A stretch of 64,000 bases of DNA from Pseudomonas sp. S04 (GTDB taxonomy: Bacteria; Pseudomonadota; Gammaproteobacteria; Pseudomonadales; Pseudomonadaceae): contig NZ_CP019427.1 of assembly GCF_009834545.1 (NCBI RefSeq), positions 6,011,001-6,075,000 on the forward strand, read 5' to 3'. The position numbers were made by a program, and so were the translations under genes. This document shows, one piece after another, positions 9,386 through 17,388 of the stretch; within the stretch, counting starts at the first letter, position 1; every line of letters starts with the position of its first letter. The notes beneath the pieces were generated by a model. The model did no database searches, was not told where the DNA came from, and saw only the letters and a program-made list of their open reading frames with translations.

Positions 9386-9418
9386 GGGCAAAAGATCGCA
9401 GGCTGCGATCTTTTGCCC
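9386..9418. terminator. 15-bp perfect hairpin, REP-like bidirectional terminator
   Basis: A perfect 15-bp stem (gggcaaaagatcgca / tgcgatcttttgccc) with loop ggc lies between the convergent GNAT and homocysteine methyltransferase genes. The stem carries T4 and A4 runs on both sides. This aaaagatcgcag motif is a frequent intergenic repeat in fluorescent pseudomonads. Confidence 0.8.
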
Positions 9419-9425
9419 TAACTGC

Positions 9426-10340
9426 TTAAGCCAGTTTCTGCGCCAGCACCGCGATGTGCTCCGGGCCGATGCCGCAGCAGCCGCCCAGGTGACTGGCGCC
9501 ACGCTGCTGCCAGTCGGCCGCCCAGTGCAGATAACCCGGCGGATCCAGGTCATCGCGCAGCGGGTCCAGGCCATCGTTGGCCGTGGCCTCTTTGGGTTGC
9601 GGCGGAAAAGCGTTGGCATATGCCCCGATATCAATGTCCACAGCCAACCGGGCGAAGGTTTGCCGTGCGGCGTCGATTGCCGCCCCGATCACTTCCGGTT
9701 GGCTGCAGTTGAACAGCAAGGTCTGGACCCCCAACTCGGCCGCCACCGCAGCAGCCTCGGCGACGAGCTCGCCGGAACGCAGGCGCGGCACGTCATCGGT
9801 GTCTTCGTCCTTGAGGGTAAAGGACAGCCAGAACGGTTTGCCATCCTTGGGCAACCCGGCGTGAATCGCCCGCGCTTCGGCGATCGAACTCTGGGTTTCA
9901 GCCAGCCACAGGTCGACATGGGGCGCCAGGCCCTTGACCAAAGGCGTGAGCAATTCGCTGGCTCGCGCAGCGTCGAACAGGTCCGGACGATAGGAACCGA
10001 ACAGCGGCGGCAAGGAGCCCGCGACACGCACTGGTTTACCCGAAGCGTCCACTGCCCGGCGCGCCAACTCACCGGCCAAGGCGGCAAGCGCCTCACCTTC
10101 AGCCGCAAAACGCGCTTCGCCGATATGAAACGGCACCACTGCGTAACTGTTGCTGGTGATCACATTGGCACCGCTTTCGATATAAGCCGCATGCACCGCC
10201 TCGACCGCCTGCGGCGCTTCGCTCAGCGCCAGCGCCGACCACTCGGGCTGCCTGAATGGCGCTCCTCGGCGTTGCAGCTCACGGCCCATGCCGCCATCCA
10301 GAATCACTGTCCTTGCTACGCCCATATGCTTTTCACTCAT
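9426..10340 (-). CDS. mmuM: Homocysteine S-methyltransferase
   Basis: This BHMT/MmuM-type enzyme (about 304 residues from this start) would transfer a methyl group, classically from S-methylmethionine, to homocysteine to give methionine. The N-terminal LDGGMG and the zinc-binding cysteines are visible: one in LLFNCSQPE and a pair in GGCCGIGPEHI close to the C-terminus. Three starts are in frame: GTG 10361, ATG 10340 and ATG 10325; none has a strong ribosome site, and 10340 is a compromise. It is divergent from an amino-acid binding protein, which suggests uptake and use of a methylated sulfur amino acid, but that link is inferred. Confidence 0.85.
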   Translation of the reverse strand: MSEKHMGVARTVILDGGMGRELQRRGAPFRQPEWSALALSEAPQAVEAVHAAYIESGANVITSNSYAVVPFHIGEARFAAEGEALAALAGELARRAVDASGKPVRVAGSLPPLFGSYRPDLFDAARASELLTPLVKGLAPHVDLWLAETQSSIAEARAIHAGLPKDGKPFWLSFTLKDEDTDDVPRLRSGELVAEAAAVAAELGVQTLLFNCSQPEVIGAAIDAARQTFARLAVDIDIGAYANAFPPQPKEATANDGLDPLRDDLDPPGYLHWAADWQQRGASHLGGCCGIGPEHIAVLAQKLA

Positions 10341-10438
10341 ATGCTTATGAAAATAACTCACTATCAGAGTCAGACTTATAACTATTTAATACGCACCATT
10401 CAGTTAATCACAACCTCTTTTTTGTTCAGGGATCGACC

Positions 10439-11260
10439 GTGAAATTTCAACCACTGCTGGCCCTGGGCCTAACGATTCTGGCTGCCTCCACCCAAGCGTT
10501 TGGCGGCGCAACCCTGGACCGGGTCGAGCAGAAAAAGGAGTTGGTAGGGGTGCTGATGGAGAGCTACCCGCCCTTCTCGTTCCTCAACGAACAGAACCAG
10601 CTCGATGGTTTCGACGTGGACGTGGCCAAGGCCGTTGCCGACAAGCTTGGGGTCAAGCTACGCCTGGAAACTCCGTCCTGGGACGTGATCGCCGCCGGGC
10701 GCTGGAGCGGTCGATACGACATCTGCATCTGCTCCATGACCCCGAGCAAGGCCCGCGCCGAAGTGTTCGACTTCCCGGTGCAGTACTACGCCTCGCCAGC
10801 GGTGATCGTGGTCAACGCCAAGGATGAGCGCATTCACGGGGCCAAGGATCTGAGCGACAAGAAGGTCGGCCTCACCAGCGCCTCCAGCTACGAAAGCTAC
10901 CTGAACAAGAACCTGGTGATCGAAGGCGCCGAAGACACCCAGTTGCAGTACCCGTTCGAGAACGTGCAGATCGCCCCCTACGACACCGACAACGTGGCCT
11001 TCCAGGACCTCGGCCTGGGGGCCGGTGTGCGCCTGGATGCAATCCTCACCAACCTGGTCACCGCCCAGCCGCGCCTGACCCAGGACCAACGCTTCAAGCT
11101 CGCCGGCGAGCCGCTGTATTCGGAGCCCAACTCGGTGGCCATCGAGAAAGGCGATGCCCAGTGGGACGCCAAGGTGCGTGAGGTGTTCGCCCAACTGAAA
11201 CAGGACGGCACCTTGAGCCAGCTGTCGCAGAAATGGATCGGCGCCGACATCAGCCAATGA
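10439..11260 (+). CDS. Amino-acid ABC transporter substrate-binding protein
   Basis: A 273-residue periplasmic family 3 solute-binding protein. Residues 1-23 are a signal peptide (ending ASTQAFGG), and the mature part has the GFDVDVAKAVADKLG and SPAVIVV-type elements of polar amino acid receptors. Translation starts at GTG 10439, giving MKFQPLLALG as a good signal sequence. The stop overlaps the permease start as ATGA, so the two are coupled. The ligand cannot be read from sequence; the divergent mmuM gene makes S-methylmethionine or another sulfur amino acid a reasonable guess. Confidence 0.88.
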   Translation: MKFQPLLALGLTILAASTQAFGGATLDRVEQKKELVGVLMESYPPFSFLNEQNQLDGFDVDVAKAVADKLGVKLRLETPSWDVIAAGRWSGRYDICICSMTPSKARAEVFDFPVQYYASPAVIVVNAKDERIHGAKDLSDKKVGLTSASSYESYLNKNLVIEGAEDTQLQYPFENVQIAPYDTDNVAFQDLGLGAGVRLDAILTNLVTAQPRLTQDQRFKLAGEPLYSEPNSVAIEKGDAQWDAKVREVFAQLKQDGTLSQLSQKWIGADISQ

Positions 11261-12090
11261 CTTCCTTCCCTCCTCCCCAGCCACCGCAACCGGTGGCTGA
11301 GTCGTTGCTCAAGCGCCTCTGCGGTTTTCGCACCCGCCTGTACCTGACCTGGGCGGCGATGTTCGGGTTGTTCGCCAGCTTCTTCCTGAGCTTCGACCTG
11401 AAGTTCTCGATCATCCTCGACAAGCTACCGAACCTGGTGGGCCTGCACCTGGCCCCCAATGGTTTCCTGCAAGGGGCCGCGCTGACCCTGTTCCTGTGCC
11501 TGTGCTCGATTGTTGCTTCATCGTTGCTGGGCTTCGTCACCGCGCTCGGGCGCCTGTCGAACAGCGCCGTGGCCTTCGGCATCGCCAGCTTTTACGCGTC
11601 GTTCTTTCGCGGCACACCGCTACTGATCCAGATCCTGCTGATCTACCTCGGCCTGCCACAACTGGGCATCGTCCCGGGCGCCATCGCCGCCGGCATCATT
11701 GCCCTATCGCTGAACTACGGCGCGTACCTGAGCGAGATCTTCCGCGCCGGCATCCTGGGTGTCCCCTACGGCCAACGTGAAGCCTCGCTCGCCCTGGGCA
11801 TGCGCGAGAGCGTAATCTTCTGGCGCGTGACCCTGCCACAAGCCATGCGCACCATCATCCCGCCCACCACCAACCAGTTCATCTCGATGCTCAAGGATTC
11901 GTCGCTGATTTCGGTGATGGGGGTCTGGGAAGTGATGTTCCTGGCACAGTCCTACGGCCGCTCCAGCTACCGTTACATCGAAATGCTCAGCACCGCGGCG
12001 ATCATCTACTGGCTGATGTCGATCGGCCTGGAGCTGATTCAGGCGCGCATGGAAAAACATTACGGCAAGGCTTACGCCAAGCGCGGTTGA
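11257..12090 (+). CDS. Amino-acid ABC transporter permease (HisM/GlnP type)
   Basis: The 277-residue inner-membrane protein has about five transmembrane helices and the EAA-loop signature EASLALGMRESVIFWRVTLPQA near residue 174-195 that contacts the ATPase. The N-terminus is longer than usual, with a proline-rich start. The ATG at 11257 lies in an ATGA overlap with the binding-protein stop. No ATP-binding gene follows: the next genes are the convergent hip module. The transporter must borrow an ATPase encoded elsewhere, or the cluster has lost one. Confidence 0.88.
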   Translation: MTSFPPPQPPQPVAESLLKRLCGFRTRLYLTWAAMFGLFASFFLSFDLKFSIILDKLPNLVGLHLAPNGFLQGAALTLFLCLCSIVASSLLGFVTALGRLSNSAVAFGIASFYASFFRGTPLLIQILLIYLGLPQLGIVPGAIAAGIIALSLNYGAYLSEIFRAGILGVPYGQREASLALGMRESVIFWRVTLPQAMRTIIPPTTNQFISMLKDSSLISVMGVWEVMFLAQSYGRSSYRYIEMLSTAAIIYWLMSIGLELIQARMEKHYGKAYAKRG

Positions 12091-12103
12091 GCCCAAGGCA
12101 GCA

Positions 12104-12135
12104 GGCGCGAGATAGCACATCCGCTCACTCGCGCC
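12104..12135. terminator. Possible hairpin between convergent permease and hipB genes
   Basis: The arms ggcgcgag and ctcgcgcc form an 8-bp stem with a 16-nt loop. It lies in the 69-bp gap between convergent genes. No U-tract follows, so termination activity is uncertain. Confidence 0.35.
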
Positions 12136-12159
12136 ACCGTCGATCACATGCTGCCATGC

Positions 12160-12438
12160 TCAACTGATTGTGCGCTTAACCTTGACCACGCCCATCTGCA
12201 ATCCAAATGGCCTCAGTACCGCATTCAACGACTTGAGGGTTTGATTGCCTTCTCCGTGTTCGATATGCACCAGCGTGCGCACCGAAATTTTACACATCCT
12301 GGCGAACTGACTCTGGTGCAGGCCGGTGACCTCAATCCGCAAACGGCGTACAGCTTCGCCCAGCTCCAGAGAGCCGTCGCCCAACCCCGCTTGAATGTTC
12401 TCGATCAATTGAGCCCTGACATCAATGGAAAGCGTCAT
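12160..12438 (-). CDS. hipB: HipB-like XRE antitoxin/repressor
   Basis: A 92-residue helix-turn-helix protein of the Cro/XRE type. The HTH spans about residues 40-80, with SQFARMCKIS as the turn and TLVHIEHGEG as recognition helix. It ends with a short basic tail (VKVKRTIS). It is encoded directly after hipA with an ATGA overlap, so the order is toxin then antitoxin, the reverse of E. coli hipBA. By family knowledge it should bind and neutralise HipA and repress the operon. Four matching palindromes upstream of hipA are the likely operators. Confidence 0.85.
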   Translation of the reverse strand: MTLSIDVRAQLIENIQAGLGDGSLELGEAVRRLRIEVTGLHQSQFARMCKISVRTLVHIEHGEGNQTLKSLNAVLRPFGLQMGVVKVKRTIS

Positions 12439-13760
12439 TTGAGCCCCCAGTTTTTCAAACGTTGCTCAAGGTTTCTCAACGCAATACTTGGGTGGTTCAT
12501 GGTGACGTCAGGCAAGCCGCTGGCGCTCAGAATGTCCGGTAGCGCCAGTAGATGGTCTGCATCCTGGCGCAAGCGCTCAAATGCATGCTGTGGGTCGGTG
12601 ATACCCGACAACGCTTGGCATACCCCGCGCCAATCGATCTCTCCAGCCACTTCCAACGCTTTCGGCCATTTGCTGGTGCGCGTCACACCCTCTTCGTCCA
12701 TCACCATGGGCGCCAAGTCATAGATCGGCGCCAGACGAACGGAAGCCGCCTCACGGATGATCGACGTGTTGCGCCCGTGGTTATCCGAGTTGCCGAGAAT
12801 TTTATTGATCAGATCGCGCCGCAAATAGTCCGCGACCAGGTCCGGTATCTGCTCCGCCTGGCCAGCCTGTTTCCACAGATTTACCAGTAACTGAAGCACG
12901 TCCAGATGGCTCATGTAACTGCCTGGGATGGTTACTCCAGCCAGTGAATAGATTGATTCGACCGCCAGACGTTCGACGCCCTGCCTGGTGACGACTCGGT
13001 CAAAACGTTGCATCCACAAACTGGGCTTGCTTGCCTCCTCCAAGGCTAAGCCCTCTGCCGCAATGGTCTCGATCCCCAGAGCCTGCAAGGCCTGGTAGTA
13101 GTGAAATTCGCTCCTGAGAATATCCTGATCCGTGTGGCGTGCCTTGTTCCGGGCAAACTTCACAAACCAATGACGCACAGTGTTTTCGTCATCCAGCACA
13201 GCGTCCGGGTACAACAAACCCTCATGGTCTTCGGCCATCAGCAGTTTGGGGGCTTCTCCACCCGCCCCTGTCGCCCCACCTATCGCCGCGCCTTGCTCAT
13301 ATGCGTATTCAAGGAAGCTGTTATCACGGGCAATCACTTCCTCCCGACGGAACCCCATTGGTGGTCGGTTATCCAGCACTTCAGCCGACTCCTTGATGCG
13401 CATATTGCCAATTGGTGCTGGCGTGCTGCGACACAATAAAAACAAATCGGCACTTACCTCATCCGGCTTTTGCTGCCCCAAACGCTCCATCAGGAAGCGT
13501 TTGGCCGCACCGGCCGGGGCAATGTCATGCAAGAATGCCGGTGCCTTGTTCAACGACACACTGTCCCAATCCAGCGGCAACCTGGCGCTGACGGCTTGCG
13601 CAAAAGGTGACTGCATGAAATCGAAATTATCGACGATGTAATCCCGCTTGTAAGCGAACCGGCACGGGCCTTCGAAGCCTTTTTGCGGCTGCGCAAAAAC
13701 CAGGGTCATGGCGTCTCGCCAATGTCCGGCTGTGTGGATCTGAAGGGTCAGGTTGTACAT
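12435..13760 (-). CDS. hipA: HipA-family serine/threonine kinase toxin
   Basis: The 441-residue protein matches HipA. The N-terminal HipA_N-like region is followed by a glycine-rich loop (160-168), a probable ATP-anchoring lysine K201 in FVKF, the catalytic loop GNSDNHGRN (323-331, with D326 as likely catalytic base) and the metal-binding Asp in IYDLAPM (D348). E. coli HipA phosphorylates GltX; other HipA relatives phosphorylate TrpS or other targets, so the target here is open. The loop that in E. coli holds the autophosphorylated serine reads GGATGAGGEAPK here and lacks an obvious serine. It starts the hipA-hipB operon, with four operator-like palindromes within 150 bp upstream. Confidence 0.88.
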   Translation of the reverse strand: MYNLTLQIHTAGHWRDAMTLVFAQPQKGFEGPCRFAYKRDYIVDNFDFMQSPFAQAVSARLPLDWDSVSLNKAPAFLHDIAPAGAAKRFLMERLGQQKPDEVSADLFLLCRSTPAPIGNMRIKESAEVLDNRPPMGFRREEVIARDNSFLEYAYEQGAAIGGATGAGGEAPKLLMAEDHEGLLYPDAVLDDENTVRHWFVKFARNKARHTDQDILRSEFHYYQALQALGIETIAAEGLALEEASKPSLWMQRFDRVVTRQGVERLAVESIYSLAGVTIPGSYMSHLDVLQLLVNLWKQAGQAEQIPDLVADYLRRDLINKILGNSDNHGRNTSIIREAASVRLAPIYDLAPMVMDEEGVTRTSKWPKALEVAGEIDWRGVCQALSGITDPQHAFERLRQDADHLLALPDILSASGLPDVTMNHPSIALRNLEQRLKNWGLK

Positions 13761-13768
13761 GATGGACC

Positions 13769-13907
13769 TGCAATTTAATGCATACAGAAAGCGTAGATTC
13801 GCTCATTGATTGCAATATAGTGCAGATATGCTCGGATCATCTATCAAAGAACGCATTAAAGTGCAGATCAAACGATAGATTACAAAATCCAAGTGCATTT
13901 AAATGCA
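13769..13907. promoter_or_regulatory. Four TGCA-N6-TGCA operator sites at 41-42 bp spacing upstream of hipA
   Basis: The sites are TGCAATTTAATGCA (13769-13782), TGCAATATAGTGCA (13811-13824), CGCATTAAAGTGCA (13852-13865, one mismatch) and TGCATTTAAATGCA (13894-13907, a perfect palindrome). Their starts are 42, 41 and 42 bp apart, four helical turns, so all sites face the same side of the DNA. E. coli HipB also binds four spaced operators, but of different sequence (TATCC-N8-GGATA). The nearest site is 8 bp upstream of the hipA start codon. Confidence 0.75.
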
Positions 13908-13932
13908 AAAAAAAGGGGAGCATGTGCTCCCC
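13907..13932 (-). terminator. Rho-independent terminator of pycAB
   Basis: On the minus strand, a hairpin of ggggagc/gctcccc with a short loop (13915-13932) is followed by eight U residues (13907-13914). It lies just downstream of pycB and touches the outermost hip operator. Confidence 0.88.
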
Positions 13933-13964
13933 CGAGGTAAAACGTTGCAGATGAAGGCGTTAAA

Positions 13965-15770
13965 TCAGCCTTCGATCTCGATCAGGATTTCGCCCGGGTT
14001 GACCCGGTCGCCCTTGGCCACGTGAATGGCGGTGACCTTGCCGGCGATGGCCGATTGCACTTCGGTTTCCATCTTCATCGCTTCGGTGATCAGCACGGCC
14101 TGGCCGGCTTTCACAGTGTCGCCTTCCTTGACCAGCACATCGACGATGTTGCCCGGCATGGTGGTGCTGACGTGGCCCGGGGCCGTGGCTTGCTTGCGCT
14201 TGCTGCTGCCACCGCCGACAAATTCGTTGAGCGGTTCGAACACCACTTCTTCCGGCATGCCGTCGATGGACAGGTAGAAGTGACGCTTGCCTTCGGCCTT
14301 GACGCCCACCCCGGTGATATCGACGCGGTAGGTTTCGCCGTGCACATCGATGACGAATTCGGTCGGCACGCCTTCGCCACCCGCCGAGGTCACGCCGCCT
14401 GCTTCTGGAATCGGCAGCAGCACTTCCGGAGTCAGGGTGCCGGCTTCGCGCTCTTCGAGGAACTTGCGCCCGATGTCCGGGAACATGGCGTAGGTCAGCA
14501 CGTCTTCTTCGGACTTGGCCAGCGCGCCGATTTCGCCACGCAGCTTGGTCATTTCCGGCTTCAACAGGTCGGCCGGACGAACGTCGATCACTTCCTCGCT
14601 GCCGATTGCCTGGCGACGCAGGTTCTCGTCGACGGCACCCGGCGCCTTGCCGTAACCGCCTTGCAGGTACAGCTTCACCTCGTTGGTGATGGTCTTGTAG
14701 CGCTCGCCGGCCAGCACGTTGAAGAACGCCTGGGTGCCAACGATCTGCGAAGTCGGGGTCACCAGCGGCGGGTAGCCGAGGTCATGGCGCACCCGCGGGA
14801 TTTCCGCCAGCACTTCGCTCATGCGGTTCAGGGCGCCCTGCTCTTTCAACTGGTTGGCCAGGTTGGAAATCATCCCGCCCGGTACCTGGTTGACTTGCAC
14901 GCGGGTATCGACCGCGGTGAACTCGCTTTCGAACTGGTGGTACTTCTTGCGCACGGCGTAGAAGTACAGGCCGATCTCTTGCAGCAGTTCCAGGTTCAGG
15001 CCGGTGTCGAACTCGCTGCCTTTAAGGGCGGCAACCATCGACTCGGTACCCGGGTGGCTGGTGCCCCAGGCGAAGCTGGAGATGGCGGTATCAATGTGCT
15101 CAGCACCGTTTTCGATGGCCTTGAGTTGGCACATCGCGGCCAGGCCGGCAGTGTCGTGGCTGTGAATGAACACGGGCAGCGACTGTTCGGCCTTGAGTGC
15201 CTTGACCAGTTCGCCGGTGGCGTACGGGGTCAACAGGCCGGCCATGTCCTTGATTGCCACCGAGTCGCAACCCATGGCTTCCATCTGCTTGGCCTGGGCC
15301 ACGAACGCTTCGATGGTGTGCACCGGGCTGGTGGTGTAGGCGATGGTGCCCTGGGCGTGCTTGCCGGCAGCTTTCACCGCTTCGATGGCCACCCGCAGGT
15401 TACGCACGTCGTTCATCGCGTCGAAGATGCGGAACACGTCGATGCCGTTGACCGCGGCCTTGGCGACGAAGGCCTTGACCACGTCGTCGCTGTAATGGCG
15501 GTAGCCCAGCAGGTTCTGGCCGCGCAGGAGCATCTGCAGGCGAGTGTTAGGCAAGGCGGCGCGCAGTTTACGCAGGCGCTCCCACGGGTCTTCCTTGAGG
15601 AAACGTACGCAGGCATCGAAGGTGGCGCCGCCCCAGCATTCCAGCGACCAGTAGCCGACTTTGTCGAGCTTGTCGCAGATCGGCAGCATGTCTTCGGTGC
15701 GCATGCGGGTGGCGAGCAGCGACTGGTGGGCGTCGCGCAGGATGGTGTCGGTAACGTGGATCTTGGACAT
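13965..15770 (-). CDS. pycB: Pyruvate carboxylase subunit B / oxaloacetate decarboxylase alpha-like
   Basis: This 601-residue subunit has the carboxyltransferase TIM barrel (about 1-275, starting TDTILRDAHQSL), a PYC/OADA conserved domain (about 290-460) and a C-terminal biotinyl domain with EAMKMETEV, K566 being the biotinylation site. With the adjacent biotin carboxylase it forms a two-subunit pyruvate carboxylase (pyruvate + bicarbonate + ATP to oxaloacetate), an anaplerotic enzyme. It is often annotated oadA, but no membrane oadB/oadG genes are near. The start at 15770 has GAGGA eight bases upstream, better than the ATG at 15785. It follows pycA by 11 bp. Confidence 0.93.
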   Translation of the reverse strand: MSKIHVTDTILRDAHQSLLATRMRTEDMLPICDKLDKVGYWSLECWGGATFDACVRFLKEDPWERLRKLRAALPNTRLQMLLRGQNLLGYRHYSDDVVKAFVAKAAVNGIDVFRIFDAMNDVRNLRVAIEAVKAAGKHAQGTIAYTTSPVHTIEAFVAQAKQMEAMGCDSVAIKDMAGLLTPYATGELVKALKAEQSLPVFIHSHDTAGLAAMCQLKAIENGAEHIDTAISSFAWGTSHPGTESMVAALKGSEFDTGLNLELLQEIGLYFYAVRKKYHQFESEFTAVDTRVQVNQVPGGMISNLANQLKEQGALNRMSEVLAEIPRVRHDLGYPPLVTPTSQIVGTQAFFNVLAGERYKTITNEVKLYLQGGYGKAPGAVDENLRRQAIGSEEVIDVRPADLLKPEMTKLRGEIGALAKSEEDVLTYAMFPDIGRKFLEEREAGTLTPEVLLPIPEAGGVTSAGGEGVPTEFVIDVHGETYRVDITGVGVKAEGKRHFYLSIDGMPEEVVFEPLNEFVGGGSSKRKQATAPGHVSTTMPGNIVDVLVKEGDTVKAGQAVLITEAMKMETEVQSAIAGKVTAIHVAKGDRVNPGEILIEIEG

Positions 15771-15781
15771 TGTTATATTCC

Positions 15782-17197
15782 TCACAGGCCTGCGTGGGCG
15801 GCGATGGCGGCGGCGATGGCCAGGGCCAGCTCTTCGGGTTTGCGCTTGATCGAGTAGTTGGTCAGTTCCGGGTGGCTTTCAACGAAGCTGGTATTGAACT
15901 GGCCGCTACGGAATTCCGGGTTGCGCAGGATTTCCTGATAGTACGCAGCGGTGGTCTTGACCCCCTGCAGGCGCATGTCGTCGAGGGCGCGCAAGCCACG
16001 GTCCATGGCCTCTTCCCAGGTCAAAGCCCAAACCACCAGTTTCAGGCACATCGAATCGTAGAACGGTGGAATGGTGTAGCCGGTGTAGATCGCCGTGTCG
16101 GTACGCACGCCAGGGCCGCCGGGGGCGTAGTAGCGAGTGATCTTGCCGAAGCTGGGCAGGAAGTTGTTCTTCGGGTCTTCAGCGTTGATGCGGAACTGCA
16201 ACGCGAAACCACGGTGATGAATGTCTTCCTGTTTCACCGACAGTGGCAGGCCGGAAGCAATGCGGATCTGCTCACGGACAATGTCGATGCCGGTGATTTC
16301 CTCGGTGATGGTGTGTTCCACCTGCACTCGGGTGTTCATTTCCATGAAGTACACCTCGCCCTCGGCGAGCAGGAACTCCACGGTGCCGGCGTTTTCGTAG
16401 CCCACGGCCTTGGCTGCGCGCACCGACAGGTCGCCGATGTAGGCGCGCTGTTCCGGGGTCAGTTGTGGGCTGGGGGCGATTTCGATCAGCTTCTGGTTAC
16501 GGCGCTGGATCGAGCAGTCGCGCTCGAACAGGTGCACCACGTTGCCAAAGCTGTCGCCGAGGATCTGCGCTTCGATGTGCTTGGGATTGACGATGCATTT
16601 TTCCAGGAACACTTCCGCCGAACCGAAGGCCTTGGTGGCCTCGGAAATGACGCGAGGGAAGTTCTGTTCGAGTTCTTCGCGGCTGTTGCAGCGACGAATA
16701 CCACGGCCGCCACCACCGGAAGTGGCCTTGAGCATCACCGGGTAGCCGATGCGGTCGCCTTCGGTGAGGGCTTCTTCGATGCCCGCGACGTTGCCTTCGG
16801 TGCCTGGGGTTACTGGTACGCCCGCCTTGATCATGCTTCGGCGCGCTTCAGTCTTGTCGCCCATGCGGCGAATGACTTCTGCCGACGGGCCGATGAACTT
16901 GATCCCGCGTTCTGCGCAGATATCTGCCAGTTCGGCGTTTTCCGAGAGGAACCCATAACCTGGGTGCAACGCGTCGCAACCGGTTTCCACGGCCAGGTTC
17001 ACCAGCTTGCGCGGGTTCAGGTAACCGGCCAATGGCTCGGCTCCGATGCTGTGGGCCTCATCGGCGCGCTTCACATGCAAGGCATGACGGTCGGCGTCGG
17101 AATAAATGGCAACCGAGCGAATGCCCATCTCGGCGCAAGCACGTACGATTCGTACGGCAATTTCACCACGGTTGGCGATCAGGATCTTTGTTATCAC
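15782..17197 (-). CDS. pycA: Pyruvate carboxylase subunit A (biotin carboxylase)
   Basis: A 471-residue biotin carboxylase of the AccC type. The N-terminal Rossmann-like domain begins ITKILIANRGEIAVRIVRA, the ATP-grasp domain has the glycine loop SGGGGRGIRR and the catalytic EMNTRVQVEHTITEEI, and the C-terminal domain ends at the usual length. Located first in the pycA-pycB operon, it would carboxylate the biotin on PycB. Lacking its own biotinyl domain, it depends on that partner. The LysR gene diverges 191 bp away with a palindrome in between. Confidence 0.93.
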   Translation of the reverse strand: MITKILIANRGEIAVRIVRACAEMGIRSVAIYSDADRHALHVKRADEAHSIGAEPLAGYLNPRKLVNLAVETGCDALHPGYGFLSENAELADICAERGIKFIGPSAEVIRRMGDKTEARRSMIKAGVPVTPGTEGNVAGIEEALTEGDRIGYPVMLKATSGGGGRGIRRCNSREELEQNFPRVISEATKAFGSAEVFLEKCIVNPKHIEAQILGDSFGNVVHLFERDCSIQRRNQKLIEIAPSPQLTPEQRAYIGDLSVRAAKAVGYENAGTVEFLLAEGEVYFMEMNTRVQVEHTITEEITGIDIVREQIRIASGLPLSVKQEDIHHRGFALQFRINAEDPKNNFLPSFGKITRYYAPGGPGVRTDTAIYTGYTIPPFYDSMCLKLVVWALTWEEAMDRGLRALDDMRLQGVKTTAAYYQEILRNPEFRSGQFNTSFVESHPELTNYSIKRKPEELALAIAAAIAAHAGL

Positions 17198-17333
17198 TTG
17201 GAGTTTCCCTTGAGCCGGTTGCTACCCACGACCCGCTAGACCGGGTCGGCGAGTGACTAAATGTTTCAAGCCAGTCGCAGAGCCACACTATCCCGCGCAA
17301 GGGATTAACAAAAATCAATAATTATTGGGTTAG

Positions 17334-17353
17334 CTATAAGTAAAGACTTATAG
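17334..17353. promoter_or_regulatory. Inverted repeat CTATAAG-N6-CTTATAG between pycA and the LysR gene
   Basis: A perfect 7-bp inverted repeat separated by 6 bp lies in the divergent intergenic region, 36 bp before the LysR start. Size and dyad symmetry fit a LysR-type T-N11-A recognition site controlling both directions. Confidence 0.6.
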
Positions 17354-17388
17354 TTGAGCGACAGGCCCGCCACCAGAGCACCTATATA

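Noticed and set aside
14022..15857. 611-codon open frame on the plus strand opposite pycB
   Set aside because: It lies antisense to a clear pyruvate carboxylase gene. High-GC codon use leaves the opposite strand open; the translation has no recognisable domain.
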